Source: Fragum whitleyi (lineage: Eukaryota > Mollusca > Bivalvia > Cardiida > Cardiidae). Taken from it: a stretch of DNA of 64,000 nt. The notes below the pieces were generated by a model that was given only the letters and a program-made list of their open reading frames with translations, ran no database searches and was not told where the DNA came from. Below, piece after piece: positions 34,196-45,434 of the stretch (the first letter of the stretch is position 1; each line of letters begins with the position of its first letter). The position numbers were made by a program, and so were the translations under genes. Location of the stretch: positions 49,091,122-49,155,121 of the forward strand of contig OX411558.1 of assembly GCA_948146395.1 (NCBI GenBank). Direction: 5' to 3'.

Positions 34196-35036
34196 AAACC
34201 GTAGATTTGCTTTTTCAAAAATTTCAAGCCTGTGGAGTGACTCAAGCCATTCATGGCTTTCTAGTTTTAGAAACATTATATGTCAATTTTGGTGCGGCAC
34301 TTATTCATGTCTATGGAATTTCATTAATTGGTTTCAATTGAAATTTTTAGATTTTTTCACCATCAAGGATATCTGAACTATTTTTGAAAATATTTGCTTC
34401 AAATTAAATGCAAATTCAATTTGAAGGGAGCAAACGCTTATAAGATTGTTTAAATTGCATTTAGCTTCAAATATGCAGCGTTTTGACTTGAACTTTCACT
34501 TGATGTGTCTAGGGTACATCACAAAAGCAATACAAAATGTAATAGTGATAAATTCAAATGCATTTTTGTCCGACTAATTTCCCTTTTGTTAGATCTAACG
34601 CATATTGTTTTACAAATGTCTGTTTGTTTGTCTGGAGAAACTAGACCTGCTTATTTAACATTTTTACGTTACTTCAACACTTTTCAAGGATCAATGCTTG
34701 TATTTGTCACGAATGTTTCAATACTAAATCTCCATGATTGCAGCTAAATGTCAAAATCAACCAACAAAGTAAAGGTCCATTATCAATGTCAAGCATCTTG
34801 GAAAAAAAATGTTTCACGGCCTTTGTGTTAAACAAACACCTCTTTCCATACTTAGATTTCTTCAGTATGAGGTACCCGCTTCCAAGTATGGCATCCACTT
34901 GTGGTGCAAATGATTGTTCTGATAAATGTCTCATGAGATAAGGATTATTGCGAGAAAGATACTCAAAGCTAATTCAAAACATTATCTACATTCAAATTGC
35001 AAATTCAATCCTGGATTAAAAGTGTTTAAAGATAAA
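34196..35036. other. Unassigned sequence
   Basis: AT-rich, no domain-bearing frame, no recognised repeat. Confidence 0.4.
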
Positions 35037-35463
35037 CCTTCTGCACTCTTGATATCATTCTCAGTGGTTAATTGCCATTTATTTGATGGTATTTAAAAGC
35101 TGAGAATATTCTCAATATAAATTTGTATTGTCCTGTGAAGTTAAAAGTTAAGTGCATTTTTGTGTTATTTCATATTAAGTGTATAATTGTATGGTAAAGA
35201 ATATAAGGTAACAAGATTCTTTGTTTTTATTTCAAATTTTGTAAGGATAAGTAGTTTAATCCATACTATTTTCTGCACTCTTCAAATCACATCTTGGTGG
35301 TAAAATAGAATTTAAATGGATGGTATTTTAAACTGAGAAATGCATCAATTTAAATTCTATTGTTTTGTTGAGTTTAAAGTTAAGTGCTTTTTTGTGTTAT
35401 TTCATATTTAGTGTATAATTGAATGGTAAAGAATCCAAGTAACAAGATACTTTATCATTTTTA
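35037..35463. repeat. Diverged tandem duplication, period about 233 bp
   Basis: Two units share ttctgcactctt, a ttaagtgc.tttttgtgtta stretch, agtgtataattg and gtaacaagat. The agtgtataattg landmark is about 233 bp apart in the two units. Confidence 0.6.
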
Positions 35464-36204
35464 GCTCCATTAGTGGAAGGCCATGGGGGCTATTATCATG
35501 GCGTTGTGTCCGTTGTGCCTCAGTCCCTCTTTCCGTGCATACAGTTGTAAAAGTTTTCTTTAAAAATATTCTCAGAAACTCCTGGATGAATTTCAAGCAA
35601 TTATCACAGGAATGACCATTGGGTGACTTTCTTTCAAAGTTGTTCAAAAATTTAATTTCCAAATAAGGTAAAAAAGTGAGTTATTTCGATTCTAATTGAT
35701 GGATACCAATTAAATTCTAAATGAATGATCCTTGGGTGACCCTTAACCAGTCTACAAAAAATTATTGTGATCGGATGAAAAACATGTACTTTATGGGCAG
35801 AGGTCATTTTCCTATATGTTATGTAGTGGAAGCTTTGAAATCATTTTCTCAGAATGTAAATGATGGTTATCAATTAAATTTCACTTCAATGATCCTTGAA
35901 TAATTCTTTATCAGTCTACCTAAAATTAATTTGATCGGATGAAAAGTATTTCTTTAATGGGCGGAGGTCATTTCTCTGTATGTTATATAGTGTTATTTTT
36001 GAAGATGATTTTCTCAGAATGTAACTATGGATATCAATCAAATTTCACTTCAATGATTCTTGTGTGACCCATTATCATGCAGCCAAAAATTATTGTCATT
36101 GGATCAAAAATATGTCTTTTATGGGCGGAGGTCATTTCTAGATATGTTATTTAGTGGATACTTTGGAAATCATTTCCAACATCAATAGAACCCGAAATAT
36201 CTAA
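35461..36204. mobile_element. Core-repeat element, second family, copy 2
   Basis: Starts tagctccattagtggaaggc and gcgttgtgtccgttg, about four ~165-bp units as in 33063-34195, ending aacatcaatagaacccgaaa. The next element starts directly after its end. Confidence 0.65.
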
Positions 36205-36966
36205 CAAGAGGGCCATAGTGGCCCTTAATCGCTCACCTGAATTAACAATCTAAAAAATATTCAAGGTATTTCTAAGATTTAACCCAATGACCTAGTTTTT
36301 GACCCCATTTGACCAATTTCGAACTTGTCCAAGATTTCATCAAGATATTCATTCTGACCAATTTTCAGGATGATTAGGCTAGAAATATGGCCTCTAGAAT
36401 GTCCACAAGGTTTTTCTAAGATTTGACCCTGTGACCTAGTTTTTGACCCCACTTGACCCAATTTCGAACTTGTCCAAGATTTCATCAAGATATTCATTCT
36501 GACCAATTTTCAGAATGATTGGGCTAAAAATATGGCCTCTAGTGTCCACAAGGTTTTTCTAAGATTTGGCCCAATGACCTAGTTTTTGACCCCACTTGAC
36601 CCAATTTCGAACTTGTCCAAGATTTCATCAAGATATTCAATCTGACTAATTTTCAGGATGATTGGGCTCAAAATATGGCCTCTAGTGTTTCCACAAGGTT
36701 TTTCTTAGATTTGACCCTGTGACCTAGTTTTTGACCCCACTTGACCCAATTTCGAACTTGTTCAAGATTTCATCAAGATATTCATTCTGACCAATTTTCA
36801 GAATGATTGGGCTAAAAATATGACCTCTAGAGTGTCCACAAGGTTTTTCTAAGATTTGACCCTGTGACCTAGTTTTTGACCCCACTTGACGCAATTATGA
36901 ACTTGTCAAAGATTTTACCAAGATTTTCATTCTGACCAATTTTCAGGATGATTGGGCAAAAAATAT
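36205..36966. mobile_element. Core-repeat (pearl/Helentron-like) element, truncated at right
   Basis: Left end aacaagagggccatagtggc then tcgctcacctga; five units of about 145 bp (tttttctaagatttgaccc, gacctagtttttgacccc, ttcattctgaccaattttca). It stops inside a unit where LINE E9 begins. The missing right end is not found beyond E9, so sequence was lost at this junction. Confidence 0.7.
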
Positions 36967-37647
36967 GTCACTACCATGAAGGTCGGAAATAACTTTCCAT
37001 GAAAAATCAGGAAAAATGTCAGGACTGCAAATAGTCAAATCCAGTGAAGAATAATTGCCTGTTGCAGGATGAAGATAAGTTTTAGATTTATCATTCAATA
37101 AAACAAGATCATGCCTAGTAACAAATTCCTCAATAGTACGACCTTTGTCGTCTGTATTGGAACATCCCCATAATTCATGGTGAGAATTGAAATCCCCCAT
37201 AAGTATAAAAGGTTGTGGCAGCTGATCAACAAGATTATCAAGTTTTCTACCATCTACAGGGGAACTAGGAGGAATGTAAATATAACACAGTGTAATTGTT
37301 TTATTTAGAGAGACACTTACAGCTACTGCTTGTAATGAAGTATTTAAAGTTACTTGACAGTGAGGAATATTGTTATTAACAATCATTCCCACGCCACCAG
37401 ATGCTCTCTCACGTTCTGTAAAATTAGTCAAAAAGCAAGAGTGATTTTTCAAAGAAAACTTATCTGTATCTTTTAAAAACGTTTCTTGCAAACATACTGC
37501 AACTGGTTTTTGTTTGGAAACTAGAAGATTAAGTTCTTCAAAATTGGCCTTGATGCTGCGACAATTCCATTGTATAATGCTATTCGCAATTATGGAGGTT
37601 AATATAAAAATAATACCACTTATTAATGGAAGTGTAAAATAACCCAT
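36966..37647 (-). pseudogene. LINE E9 ORF2 fragment (endonuclease only)
   Basis: Starts at 37647 with TAATG overlap to ORF1. IIQWNCRS, CLQETFLK, the GGVGMIVNNN loop and MGDFNSHH are present. The frame leaves homology after LHGSD, so the last His of the endonuclease and all later domains are lost. The remaining codons to 36943 are read from the neighbouring core-repeat element. B-type markers are FTERERASGG and NNNIPH. Confidence 0.88.
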
Positions 37648-38975
37648 TATTTAACTCCTGTTAAATTTATTTTATTTGCACCTTGCCTTATTGCATCTGT
37701 TTGTTTTGAAATAGGTGGGTTTGAAGGGGGTGGGTTTGAAGGAGGGGGAGCGGGTACATCCATCTCCTCATCCTCAGATTCGCTTAATTCAGCGAATCGA
37801 TTGCCAGTCGAAACTGGAGGAGGAGAAACCTTATCCAGATTTACTCCAGGCTTTCTCTGACTGGTGGACTCTAATTGAGTTGTAGACTTATCTTTCTGAG
37901 ACGGTTTTCTGACATTTTTGTTAACTTTATTTTGCATAGAAACGGGTGTTTTCTTTTCAGAATCTGAGGTTTGTTTATCATCTTTTTCTTCTGTTGATTT
38001 GTTCAAGGGCGTTTCTCCAGATAAAACTTGGTCGACTTTGCTACGTACTTCCGGAAACATTTCTGTAAGTATTTTAAGCATACGTTCACAAGTGGTGCAT
38101 TCATTAGTTTTAGAAGTTTGGTTTGGCTCAGGTGCAGATTTCGCTTTGTTTGCATAGCTGTTGATGTCATTTCTGGATTCAACTATTTTCCTTGCTTCAA
38201 AGAAGGAGACCGATTGTTTAAATTTAACATTCAAGATTTCTTTTTCTTTTTGAAATCTTGAGCATAATCTTGAATTTGCAGGATGTGCCATTCCGCAATT
38301 ACAACATTTGAAATCATTCTGACAATCATCCTCATTATGCTCATCCTCATCTCCTTCGAATCCACATTTTCTGCAAACTTTTGTTTTCTTACAGTTATCT
38401 TCGTGATGGCCAAACCTCTGACAGTTAAAGCAACGCAGAGGGTTTGGAACAAACACATCAACTTTGACAATCTGAAAGCCTACTTTGATTTCTTTAGGTA
38501 GGGTAGGTTCATTAAAGGTTAAGACATAAGTATTTGTTTTTATTCTTTTTTGGTCTCTTGTGAATTCAATTCTTCTTACTGCAATGACACCCTGGGATTT
38601 TAGATTTTGCTCTATTTCATATATCATGCAAGAGGATAACTCTCTGCAACGTATAACACCTTTGGAAGTATTTAATTTCTCATGGGAGTAAACTTTGACC
38701 TTGTGATTGTAGAACTTCGTTATTTTTAGAAGATTCTCTGACTGAGCCCTTTTTGACACTTCAATTAACAGATTTCCATTCTTCATATTCTTGACTGATT
38801 TTGGAGTTCCAATAATTGCCCTGGTTTGCTTTTCTATAACAAAAGGAGAAAGTTCTGCTATCGGAAACTCTGGGTCTTCACTTTCGACCACTATAAATCT
38901 TGGAAACGGCACTAAATTGATATTTTCATCCTCAGAATCTGAAAGCACTCTCTTGGTTTTTTTGGATGAAGCCAT
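37647..38975 (-). CDS. LINE E9 ORF1 (gag-like, three zinc knuckles), intact
   Basis: 442 aa; ATG at 38975, stop TAA at 37647-37649 overlapping the ORF2 ATG (TAATG). N-terminal RRM-like region (FPRFIVVES, LSPFVIEKQTRAI, SKGVIRCRELSS), then knuckles CFNCQRFGHHEDNC, a C-x2-C...H...C unit, and CCNCGMAHPANSRLC, a CTTCERMLKILTEMFP motif, and a Pro-rich tail ending ANKINLTGVK. The tail matches E1 and differs from the A-type tail (LSHLKK). It would package element RNA. Confidence 0.9.
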   Translation of the reverse strand: MASSKKTKRVLSDSEDENINLVPFPRFIVVESEDPEFPIAELSPFVIEKQTRAIIGTPKSVKNMKNGNLLIEVSKRAQSENLLKITKFYNHKVKVYSHEKLNTSKGVIRCRELSSCMIYEIEQNLKSQGVIAVRRIEFTRDQKRIKTNTYVLTFNEPTLPKEIKVGFQIVKVDVFVPNPLRCFNCQRFGHHEDNCKKTKVCRKCGFEGDEDEHNEDDCQNDFKCCNCGMAHPANSRLCSRFQKEKEILNVKFKQSVSFFEARKIVESRNDINSYANKAKSAPEPNQTSKTNECTTCERMLKILTEMFPEVRSKVDQVLSGETPLNKSTEEKDDKQTSDSEKKTPVSMQNKVNKNVRKPSQKDKSTTQLESTSQRKPGVNLDKVSPPPVSTGNRFAELSESEDEEMDVPAPPPSNPPPSNPPISKQTDAIRQGANKINLTGVK

Positions 38976-39561
38976 GTTAAATTGTTTTTGATTCAGCGGC
39001 GATGGTCCAAGCCACCCGCCCTCGGAGTCCTACTTATGGGGACACCTAACCTGGGGAATTCCATCTCAGGAAAGGTGCCGGGGATACATCGCCGATATAC
39101 TCGGTGCAAAATGGCTAGATCAAGCAATACATACCTCCGATAATTAATTCACCCAAGCATGAAGAAAAACGGAAAGTATAATTGTCGATCAAACACCATG
39201 TTTTCCCGATTGGCCCATGAGCCACCGCCTTCTAAGGCATGTGAAAGAAACATCTATTTCAAATGAAAACGAAGATTTGATGATGAAAGGTTAAATTTAA
39301 ACGCCCTAGGGCAAGGCATGACCAGCCGATTGATCGGGTCGGGCCCGCCCGACCTCCCGTTTATCCCAACTCAGGGCCAAAGTGGTGTGTTGCAAAAACA
39401 GGGCCTAGCCAATCCCTGAGTTCACTCAACCACCAGGATCCCGTCATCAGGCATTACGGGTCGCAGCCCACGGCAAACAGGCAGGTCCATTTGTTTGGGG
39501 TCATACCATGTACTACATGGACAGCAGCCGACTATTTCTATCCCCCCGCCCAGCTGGGGGC
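38976..39561 (-). promoter_or_regulatory. E9 5' leader, B-type, structured
   Basis: GC-rich. On the minus strand ggtcgggc and gcccgacc can pair in full (about 39333-39352), followed by gatcaatcggctggtc. The same position in A-type leaders has a different 7-bp stem before the same aatcggctggtc. A second pairing, ggtggttg with caacacacc, encloses the preceding segment. The upstream end is the shared gcccccagctggg terminus. Confidence 0.6.
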
Positions 39562-39761
39562 CTAGACACGAGGTGACGTCACACGACCTGCAGACCTAGC
39601 AATTTCATTGGCCAGCACCCGATCACCTCACCCACCCTTTTCGTAGAGTGTCCTCTCATACCGTCATTAGCGGTGCGGTGCTGGAATAGTAAAGACGTGT
39701 TTTAAGGACTTAGGATAATTTTGGATAAAATAAAAGGTATTTAGATTTTATATTTGTTAAC
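39562..39761 (+). promoter_or_regulatory. Leader of the parvovirus-like element
   Basis: Contains a palindromic tgacgtca (about 39574-39581), short inverted gaggtga/tcacctc (39570-39576, 39623-39629), and an AT-rich ggataaaataaaagg about 40 nt before the first ATG that could serve as a TATA-like box. No full terminal hairpin is visible; E9 borders it at the left. Confidence 0.35.
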
Positions 39762-41147
39762 ATGGCTTCTCCTGGTCCAAATGTTTCTACTGCAGTTGCA
39801 AGTGCAACTACTAATAATTATAATCAATTATTAAATGACGATCAGTTGAGGCAAGAACATGGCGTTTCGGCTCCAACAGACATGGTGCAACTACTTAATG
39901 TTGTACAAAATGAAAAAAGTGAAAAACAAATATAGCATTCGCGTAGGTATATGGCAATGATAGAAGGGGGGTCCAATCCTAAAGGGGGACAAATTAAGGT
40001 ATTCGGACCGGGAAAGGGTGATAAATTAGTTTATGATTTTGATTGGTCATATATACCGTACACAGCAATAGAAGCTTCTATAACAGAGGCTATGTTAAAA
40101 CATGAAATACAGGGGGCTTGTGGGTACAGACTAGATGAAATAGGATTCACAATTCATTCAGGGGGGTGCTTTTTTACTTACGATGAAGTACAGGCGGACG
40201 GACGAATAGTAACACAGACATGTAAAGACGCGTTAAACATATGGTCAGACAAGAAAGATTATTTCAGACATAAAAATTTATATTGCGCGTCAAGGCAAGA
40301 CTATTTATATTCGTTCGCGAACGGATTTAAAGACTTTTTTACAACAAGCATGGAAAGCAATACTTTACCAAAAGTAGAGCTTGAATTCCCAGAGGAGTTC
40401 ACAAATATGCTTAAAAAATATGACACATTGAATCATTTACACGCAGGAATTGTAAACCCATACGGGGGTATGTTAGCTTGTCAATCATGGACACCAGAAC
40501 ACGGGGACTTCAGTTTTACACATAGTGTAAATGATAAAGGGTGGTATCACACGGGAATATTAGAAGACATGCATGAATTACCGTGCAATAAAAATAAGGT
40601 AACAAGTAGGATAACAAAAGTACCACAGTTCCCACCAACTGGAATACAGGCGAATTTAGCCAACCAGTTAAACAGATCATATATAAAAGAGTGCCCGTTA
40701 TTCCTAATAAATATGTCTGACTTCTTCACCAGTCAAGGCCGAAGAAAAAGACGGTGTCAATTAGACATCACTTTTCACAGTAAAATGTCACTTAAATATC
40801 CAGCTGTGCCTGGATTCAACCTTGCAATGGACGGAGACTTACATAAATGGCACGCTAAAAAACCTATGGAAAACAAATATGAACAATATAGTTACTTCCC
40901 CAAAGACATGTATCACTTTGGGGAAAGACCGTATGACTATGTAGAGCCATTACAAGGCTACGAGTTTGAACATAATAACGACGAAGATTACGGACATACA
41001 GGTTTAGTGGCCGATCAGCCAGAAGAGACTAGAAAGACAGCCCAGGAAAGATTAAATAACAATGCTAGATTAAATGCTTTGTATGAAAATTCAGGAAATA
41101 AGGGTAATCCAAAATTATCACAGAAAATATCACCACTAGTTATTAAA
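39762..41147 (+). pseudogene. Capsid-like ORF (A), first segment, with in-frame TAG
   Basis: ATG at 39762 (MASPGPNVSTAVAS) reads 57 codons to an in-frame TAG at 39933-39935. The same frame continues and has an ATG at 39951. The body (DKLVYDFDWSYIPYTAIEAS, GYRLDEIGFTIHSGGCFF, LKYPAVPGFNLAMDG) has the W-x-IP and beta-strand pattern expected of a parvovirus-type jelly-roll capsid, but I could not confirm it by alignment. No phospholipase A2 motif is seen. Rich in Tyr, Trp and Asn. It is cut at about 41147 by a core-repeat element; the last ten codons before the apparent stop at 41183 belong to the repeat. Continues at 42417 in frame. Confidence 0.55.
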
Positions 41148-42415
41148 CAAGAGGACCAAGATGGTCCTAGATCGCTCACCTGAGTCTCTTTGACCCCTGG
41201 GACATCACATTAATAAGATAGGCAGATGTCAAAAAGAAGATAATTGCCTAAGATCAATACCATGGAACGTTTTCAGCGAAGAGCAAGACAGATATGCCTT
41301 TTTGCTCTTTGATTCTATGTAAAAAGGGATGCACCCGGGTGGACCCCAAATGTGACCCAAGGGTCTTGATATGAACAAACTTGAAAGAGGTCCATAAGAT
41401 GATGCTACATACTAAATATGAAAGCTGTCTGCCTTCTGGTTTCAGAGAAGAAGATTTTTGAAGGTTTTCCTATTTTCACCCATCATGCTCAGATGAGTAA
41501 GTTGAAAGGGATGAGCCCGGGTGGAGCCCAAATATGACCCAAGGGTCTTGATATGAACAAACTAGGTAGGGGCCCACTAGATGATGCTACATACCAAAAA
41601 TGAAGGCAGTGTGTCCTCTGGTTTGGATCAAAGAAGATTTTAAGAGATTTTCGGTCTTTAATTCTATGTAAAAAGGGTTGCGCCCAGGTGGAGCCCAAAT
41701 ATTATCCTAGGGTCTTGATATGAACAAACTTGGTAGAGGTCCACTAGATGATGCTACATACCAAATATGAAAGCTGTCTGCCTTCTGGTTTCAGAGAAGA
41801 AGATTTTTGAAGATTTTTGTCTTTTTACCCTTCGTGCTCATAAGAGATAAAGGGATGCACCCGTGCAAAGCCCAAATATGACCCAAGGGTCTTGATATGA
41901 ACAAACTTGGTAGAGGCCCACTAGGTAATACTATATACAAAATATGAAAGCTGTCTGCCATCTGGTTTCAGAGAAGAAGATTTTTAAAGATTTTCGCTCT
42001 TTGATTCTATGTAAAAAGGGTTGGGCCCGGGCAAAGCCCAAATATGACCCCAGGGTCTTGATATGAACAAACTTGGTAGAGGTCCACTAGATGATGCTAC
42101 ATACCAAATATGAAAGCTGTCTGCCTTCTGGTTTCAGAGAAGAAGATTTTGAAAGATTTTCATATTTTCACCCTTTTTGTTAAGGGTAAAGGGAAAGTTA
42201 AGGGTGGATTTCATTTATTTGAACAACTTTGGTAGAGCTTGACCCAAGGAACATCCCTGCCAAGTTTCATCAAGATTGGCCCACTGGTTTAGGAGAAGAA
42301 GATGTTTAAAGAAATTGTGGACGACGCACGACGGACGACGCACGACTGATGACGGACGACGGACATTCTACGATCCCGAAAGCTCACCTTGAGCACTTTG
42401 TGCTCAGGTGAGCTA
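41147..42415. mobile_element. Core-repeat element inserted in ORF A
   Basis: Left end acaagaggaccaagatggtc then tcgctcacctgag; five diverged ~166-182-bp units (gggtcttgatatgaacaaac; gctgtctgccttctggtttc; agaagatttttgaag); a gacgacgcacgacgg run; right palindrome agctcaccttgagcactttg ... caggtgagct at 42381-42414. Because it interrupts an open frame, both borders are well fixed. Its removal would restore continuity of frame, and no clear target duplication is seen, as in Helitron-type insertion. No ORF. Confidence 0.8.
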
Positions 42416-42416
42416 A

Positions 42417-43568
42417 AAATCAGGGGAAACTTATGCAGTCTCGACTTTAGGAAAAGGACCAGTTAAACAGAGATTAAACATAGACGAAAAAAATGAAAGT
42501 TTAGGCACAATAAATGACAAAGGTCAACAAGAATATAATGTAACTATAACACAGGGTCCCAGCACTTCAACAAAAATGTATGAAGCCGTAGGAATGGACG
42601 ACGAATTCGTAGAAGAAATCAAAAATGATCAATTATTAGCAAGAAAAGCTACGAAAGAAGAAATAGCATTGGCATATAAATCTCATTATAAATCGGCTAA
42701 GACTGTAACTATAAAAAATTCTTTAGACGAAGAAAAAAGGGTTAATGTACAAGACGGGACAGGGTTAATTGTTACAGGGGAAGACAACAATGAAGAACTA
42801 AATGTAACAGAGGCTGGAATAGCATTCTCGTCTGTTAATTCAAATAACTTAGAAGACGCAGAAGTAACAGACGCATCCATGATGGGGACCGCAGGGGCAT
42901 TATGGGATATGTTGGGGGTACCAAACAGAAACTATCCTATGTATCACAATCCTAGGGGTCATGGGGTTCAAATACCAAGAACCGCGAAACTATTAAGTAG
43001 AGGTAAAGGTAAAGAACCAAACTTCTATCGTATACCAAGTACTAAGAGAGCCATGTCAGCAAATGCTGAAAAATTGAAAAAATTAAAAACACATGATATA
43101 GTAAAAGAAATGAATCAAGAAAGTGACCCAAAAACAGGTCATAGCAGTAGAATTAACCCTATAGGGGCAGCCAATCAATTTACTATTTCTGACACTTCAC
43201 AGCAAACATTGAACATTGACGGACTGACAGAAAGAGTACCGCCAATACCAAGACAGACATCTACGCCTATAAATAGAATACAAGAACAATCCATACAATC
43301 AGCATTAAGAGTAGCTGCAGACTGGACTACGACTTACGGAGACCCAGACCCGACATATATACCTGGATCATCATCATGGGACACGACTACACCGTACATG
43401 ACACCAAATGTTGGAAAAATGATAACAAGATCTAGACGGGCATATTTGACAGGAAATGATTTAGTGACACCAGCACAAAGAAGAACTACAGCGCGTACAA
43501 CAACTACTAAAAAAGAATATACAGATGAATTAGTTAACTTGGACACTTCACTGGACCAAACAAGATAA
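42417..43568 (+). pseudogene. ORF A, second segment (function unknown; structural by context)
   Basis: Open from the border of the inserted repeat, in the frame of 39762-41147, to TAA 43566-43568; the first ATG (42576) is internal. Features: an acidic and Lys-rich first half (residues such as KATKEEIALAYKSHYKSAK), GALWDMLGVPNRNYPMYHN, a basic stretch, a Pro/Thr-rich linker (RVPPIPRQTSTPINR) and a basic Thr-rich C-terminus. Not recognised as a known domain. As the continuation of the capsid-like frame it would be its C-terminal half, or a minor structural protein. Its stop overlaps the next start (TAATG). Confidence 0.5.
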
Positions 43569-44083
43569 TGAGTTACGTAAGTGCTACAGACATACCAGTG
43601 AATGACTGGGACGATGGTAATTATAAGACATTAGCGTTAACAGGTGGATGGATAGACTTAGACACAATAAATAGGACTTTAAAACAGACGCAATTAGATA
43701 ACTTGACCCCAAACACAAGCTACGGGGATAAATATATAATAAAAAGAGAAATCATTCAAGATCAAAATTTAAAGGACAAACACTTACAAGATGACAAATT
43801 CTTTCAATGGGCAATTATTAAAGACTGTATACGTGAGGAAGATGTAGAAAGGACAGCTCACATATTTAATGCTGATTATAATACACATTTAAAAATGAAT
43901 TATGTCAGCTATAATACACAAACAAGTAAAGAAGACTTGACTTTTCAAACACCACAAGAATTAATAGCAAAATGTTCATTCTGGAGACATAAATTAATGA
44001 GTTTCATGGGCCAATTTTATGAAAATTTCATACCATACACACTAACTAGCATAGTAATGTGTGACATTATGTGTGAAATTGAA
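43568..44083 (+). pseudogene. ORF B, first segment (unknown; starts by TAATG overlap)
   Basis: ATG 43568 shares its A with the ORF A stop. About 172 codons are of the viral element (MSYVSATDIPVNDWDDGNYK, LTGGWIDLDTINRTL, CSFWRHKLMSFMGQFYENFI), then a core-repeat element enters at about 44083; the rest of the apparent frame to 44158 is repeat. No domain recognised. No signal peptide or clear membrane span. It continues at 45435. By position it is probably a structural or accessory protein translated by reinitiation after ORF A. Confidence 0.5.
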
Positions 44084-45433
44084 CAAGAGGACCATGATGG
44101 TCCTAGATCGCTCACCTTCGTCTCTTTGACTTCTCCCTTAGCAAAATTAAATACTTGAAAGATCATTAAATTATCATTAAATTTTTCAAAGAAAAACATA
44201 ACTCTATTTCTATGATCGCTGCATAAATTTCTATCCTTTTCTCAACAAGTTTCATGTGACCTGGCCAACATTCTGACCAAGTTTCATAAAGATTGGGTAA
44301 TATTTGTGGCCTCTAAAAAGAAAATAGTCATTTATGCCCCTTTTCCCGTAATATGACATGGATCTTTCCCATTTTAAATAGGGTTCATCCTTGTGACCTA
44401 GCCATTATTCTGATCATGTTTCATGAAAATTGAAATGTATTTGTGGCTTCAAGAGCGTAAACAAGAAAATTGTCATTAAGGCACCTTTTCCAGTGATATA
44501 GCACGGATCCTTTCCATTTTCGTTAGGGTTCATCTTTGTGACCTGCCCAACATTCTGACCAAGTTTCATGAAGATTGGGCCATATTTGTGGTCTCTAGAT
44601 TGTAAACAAAAAAATTGTCATTAAGGCCCCTTTTCCCGTGATATGGCACAGATCCTTCCCATTTTCAAAAGGGTTCATCCTTGTGACCTGGCCAACATTC
44701 TGAACAAGTTTCATGAAGATTGGGCCATATTTGTGGCCTCTAGAGTGTAAACAAGAAATATGTCATTAAGGCCCCTTTTCCCGTGATATGGCACGGATCC
44801 TTCCCATTTTCAATAGGGTTCATCCTTGTGACCTGGCCAAACTTCTGACCAAGTTTCATGAAGATTGGGCAATATTTGTGGCCTCTAGAGTGTAAACAAG
44901 AAAATTGTCATTAAGGCCCCTTTTCCCGTAATATGGCACGGATCCTTCCCATTTTCAATAGGGTCAATCCTTGTGACCTGGCCAACATTCTGACCAAATT
45001 TCATAAAGATTGGGCCATATTTGTGGCCTCTAGAGTGTAAACAAGAAAATTGTCATTAAGACCCATTTTCCCGTGATATGGCACAGATCCTTCCCATTTT
45101 CAATAGGGTTAATCCTTGTGACCTGGCCAACATTCTGAACAAGTTTCATGAAGATTGGGCCATATTTGTGGCCTCTAGAGTGTAAACAAGAAAATTGTCA
45201 TTATGGCCCCTTTTCCCGTGATATGGCACGGATCCTCCCCATTTTCAATAGGGTTCATCCTTGTGACCTGGCCAACATTCTGACCAAGTTTCATGAAGAT
45301 TGGGCCATATTTGTGGCCTCTAGAGTGTAAACACTAAGATTGTTGACGCCGGACGACACACGACGCACGACGCACGACGGACATTCAATGATCACAAAAG
45401 CTCACCTTGAGCACGATGTGCTCAGGTGAGCTA
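44083..45433. mobile_element. Core-repeat (pearl/Helentron-like) element with ~145-bp units, inserted in ORF B
   Basis: Left end acaagaggaccatgatggtc (a near-perfect hairpin) then tcgctcacc; about eight units of 144-145 bp (ccccttttcccgtgatatgg; tcatccttgtgacctggcca; gtttcatgaagattgggc; gtggcctctagagtgtaaac); a gacgcacgacgcacgacgg run; right palindrome at 45399-45432. The ends match the other copies; the internal unit differs from the 26.6-28.6 kb element, but the period is the same. Confidence 0.8.
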
Positions 45434-45434
45434 A

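Larger units (their letters stand above)
36966..39561 (-). mobile_element. LINE E9 (I/Nimb-like, B-type), 5' half only
   Basis: Minus strand. The complete 5' end lies at 39561 (gcccccagctgggcgggg on the minus strand), followed by leader, complete ORF1 and the endonuclease part of ORF2, which is cut at 36966 just before the DHFP motif. RT, RNase H and the tail are absent. Losing the 3' half cannot come from normal target-primed truncation, so a later deletion is likely. Confidence 0.88.

Noticed and set aside
39562..39761. Terminal hairpin of a parvovirus
   Set aside because: Only a 7-bp inverted pair with a 46-nt spacer and a short palindrome are seen, too weak to call.
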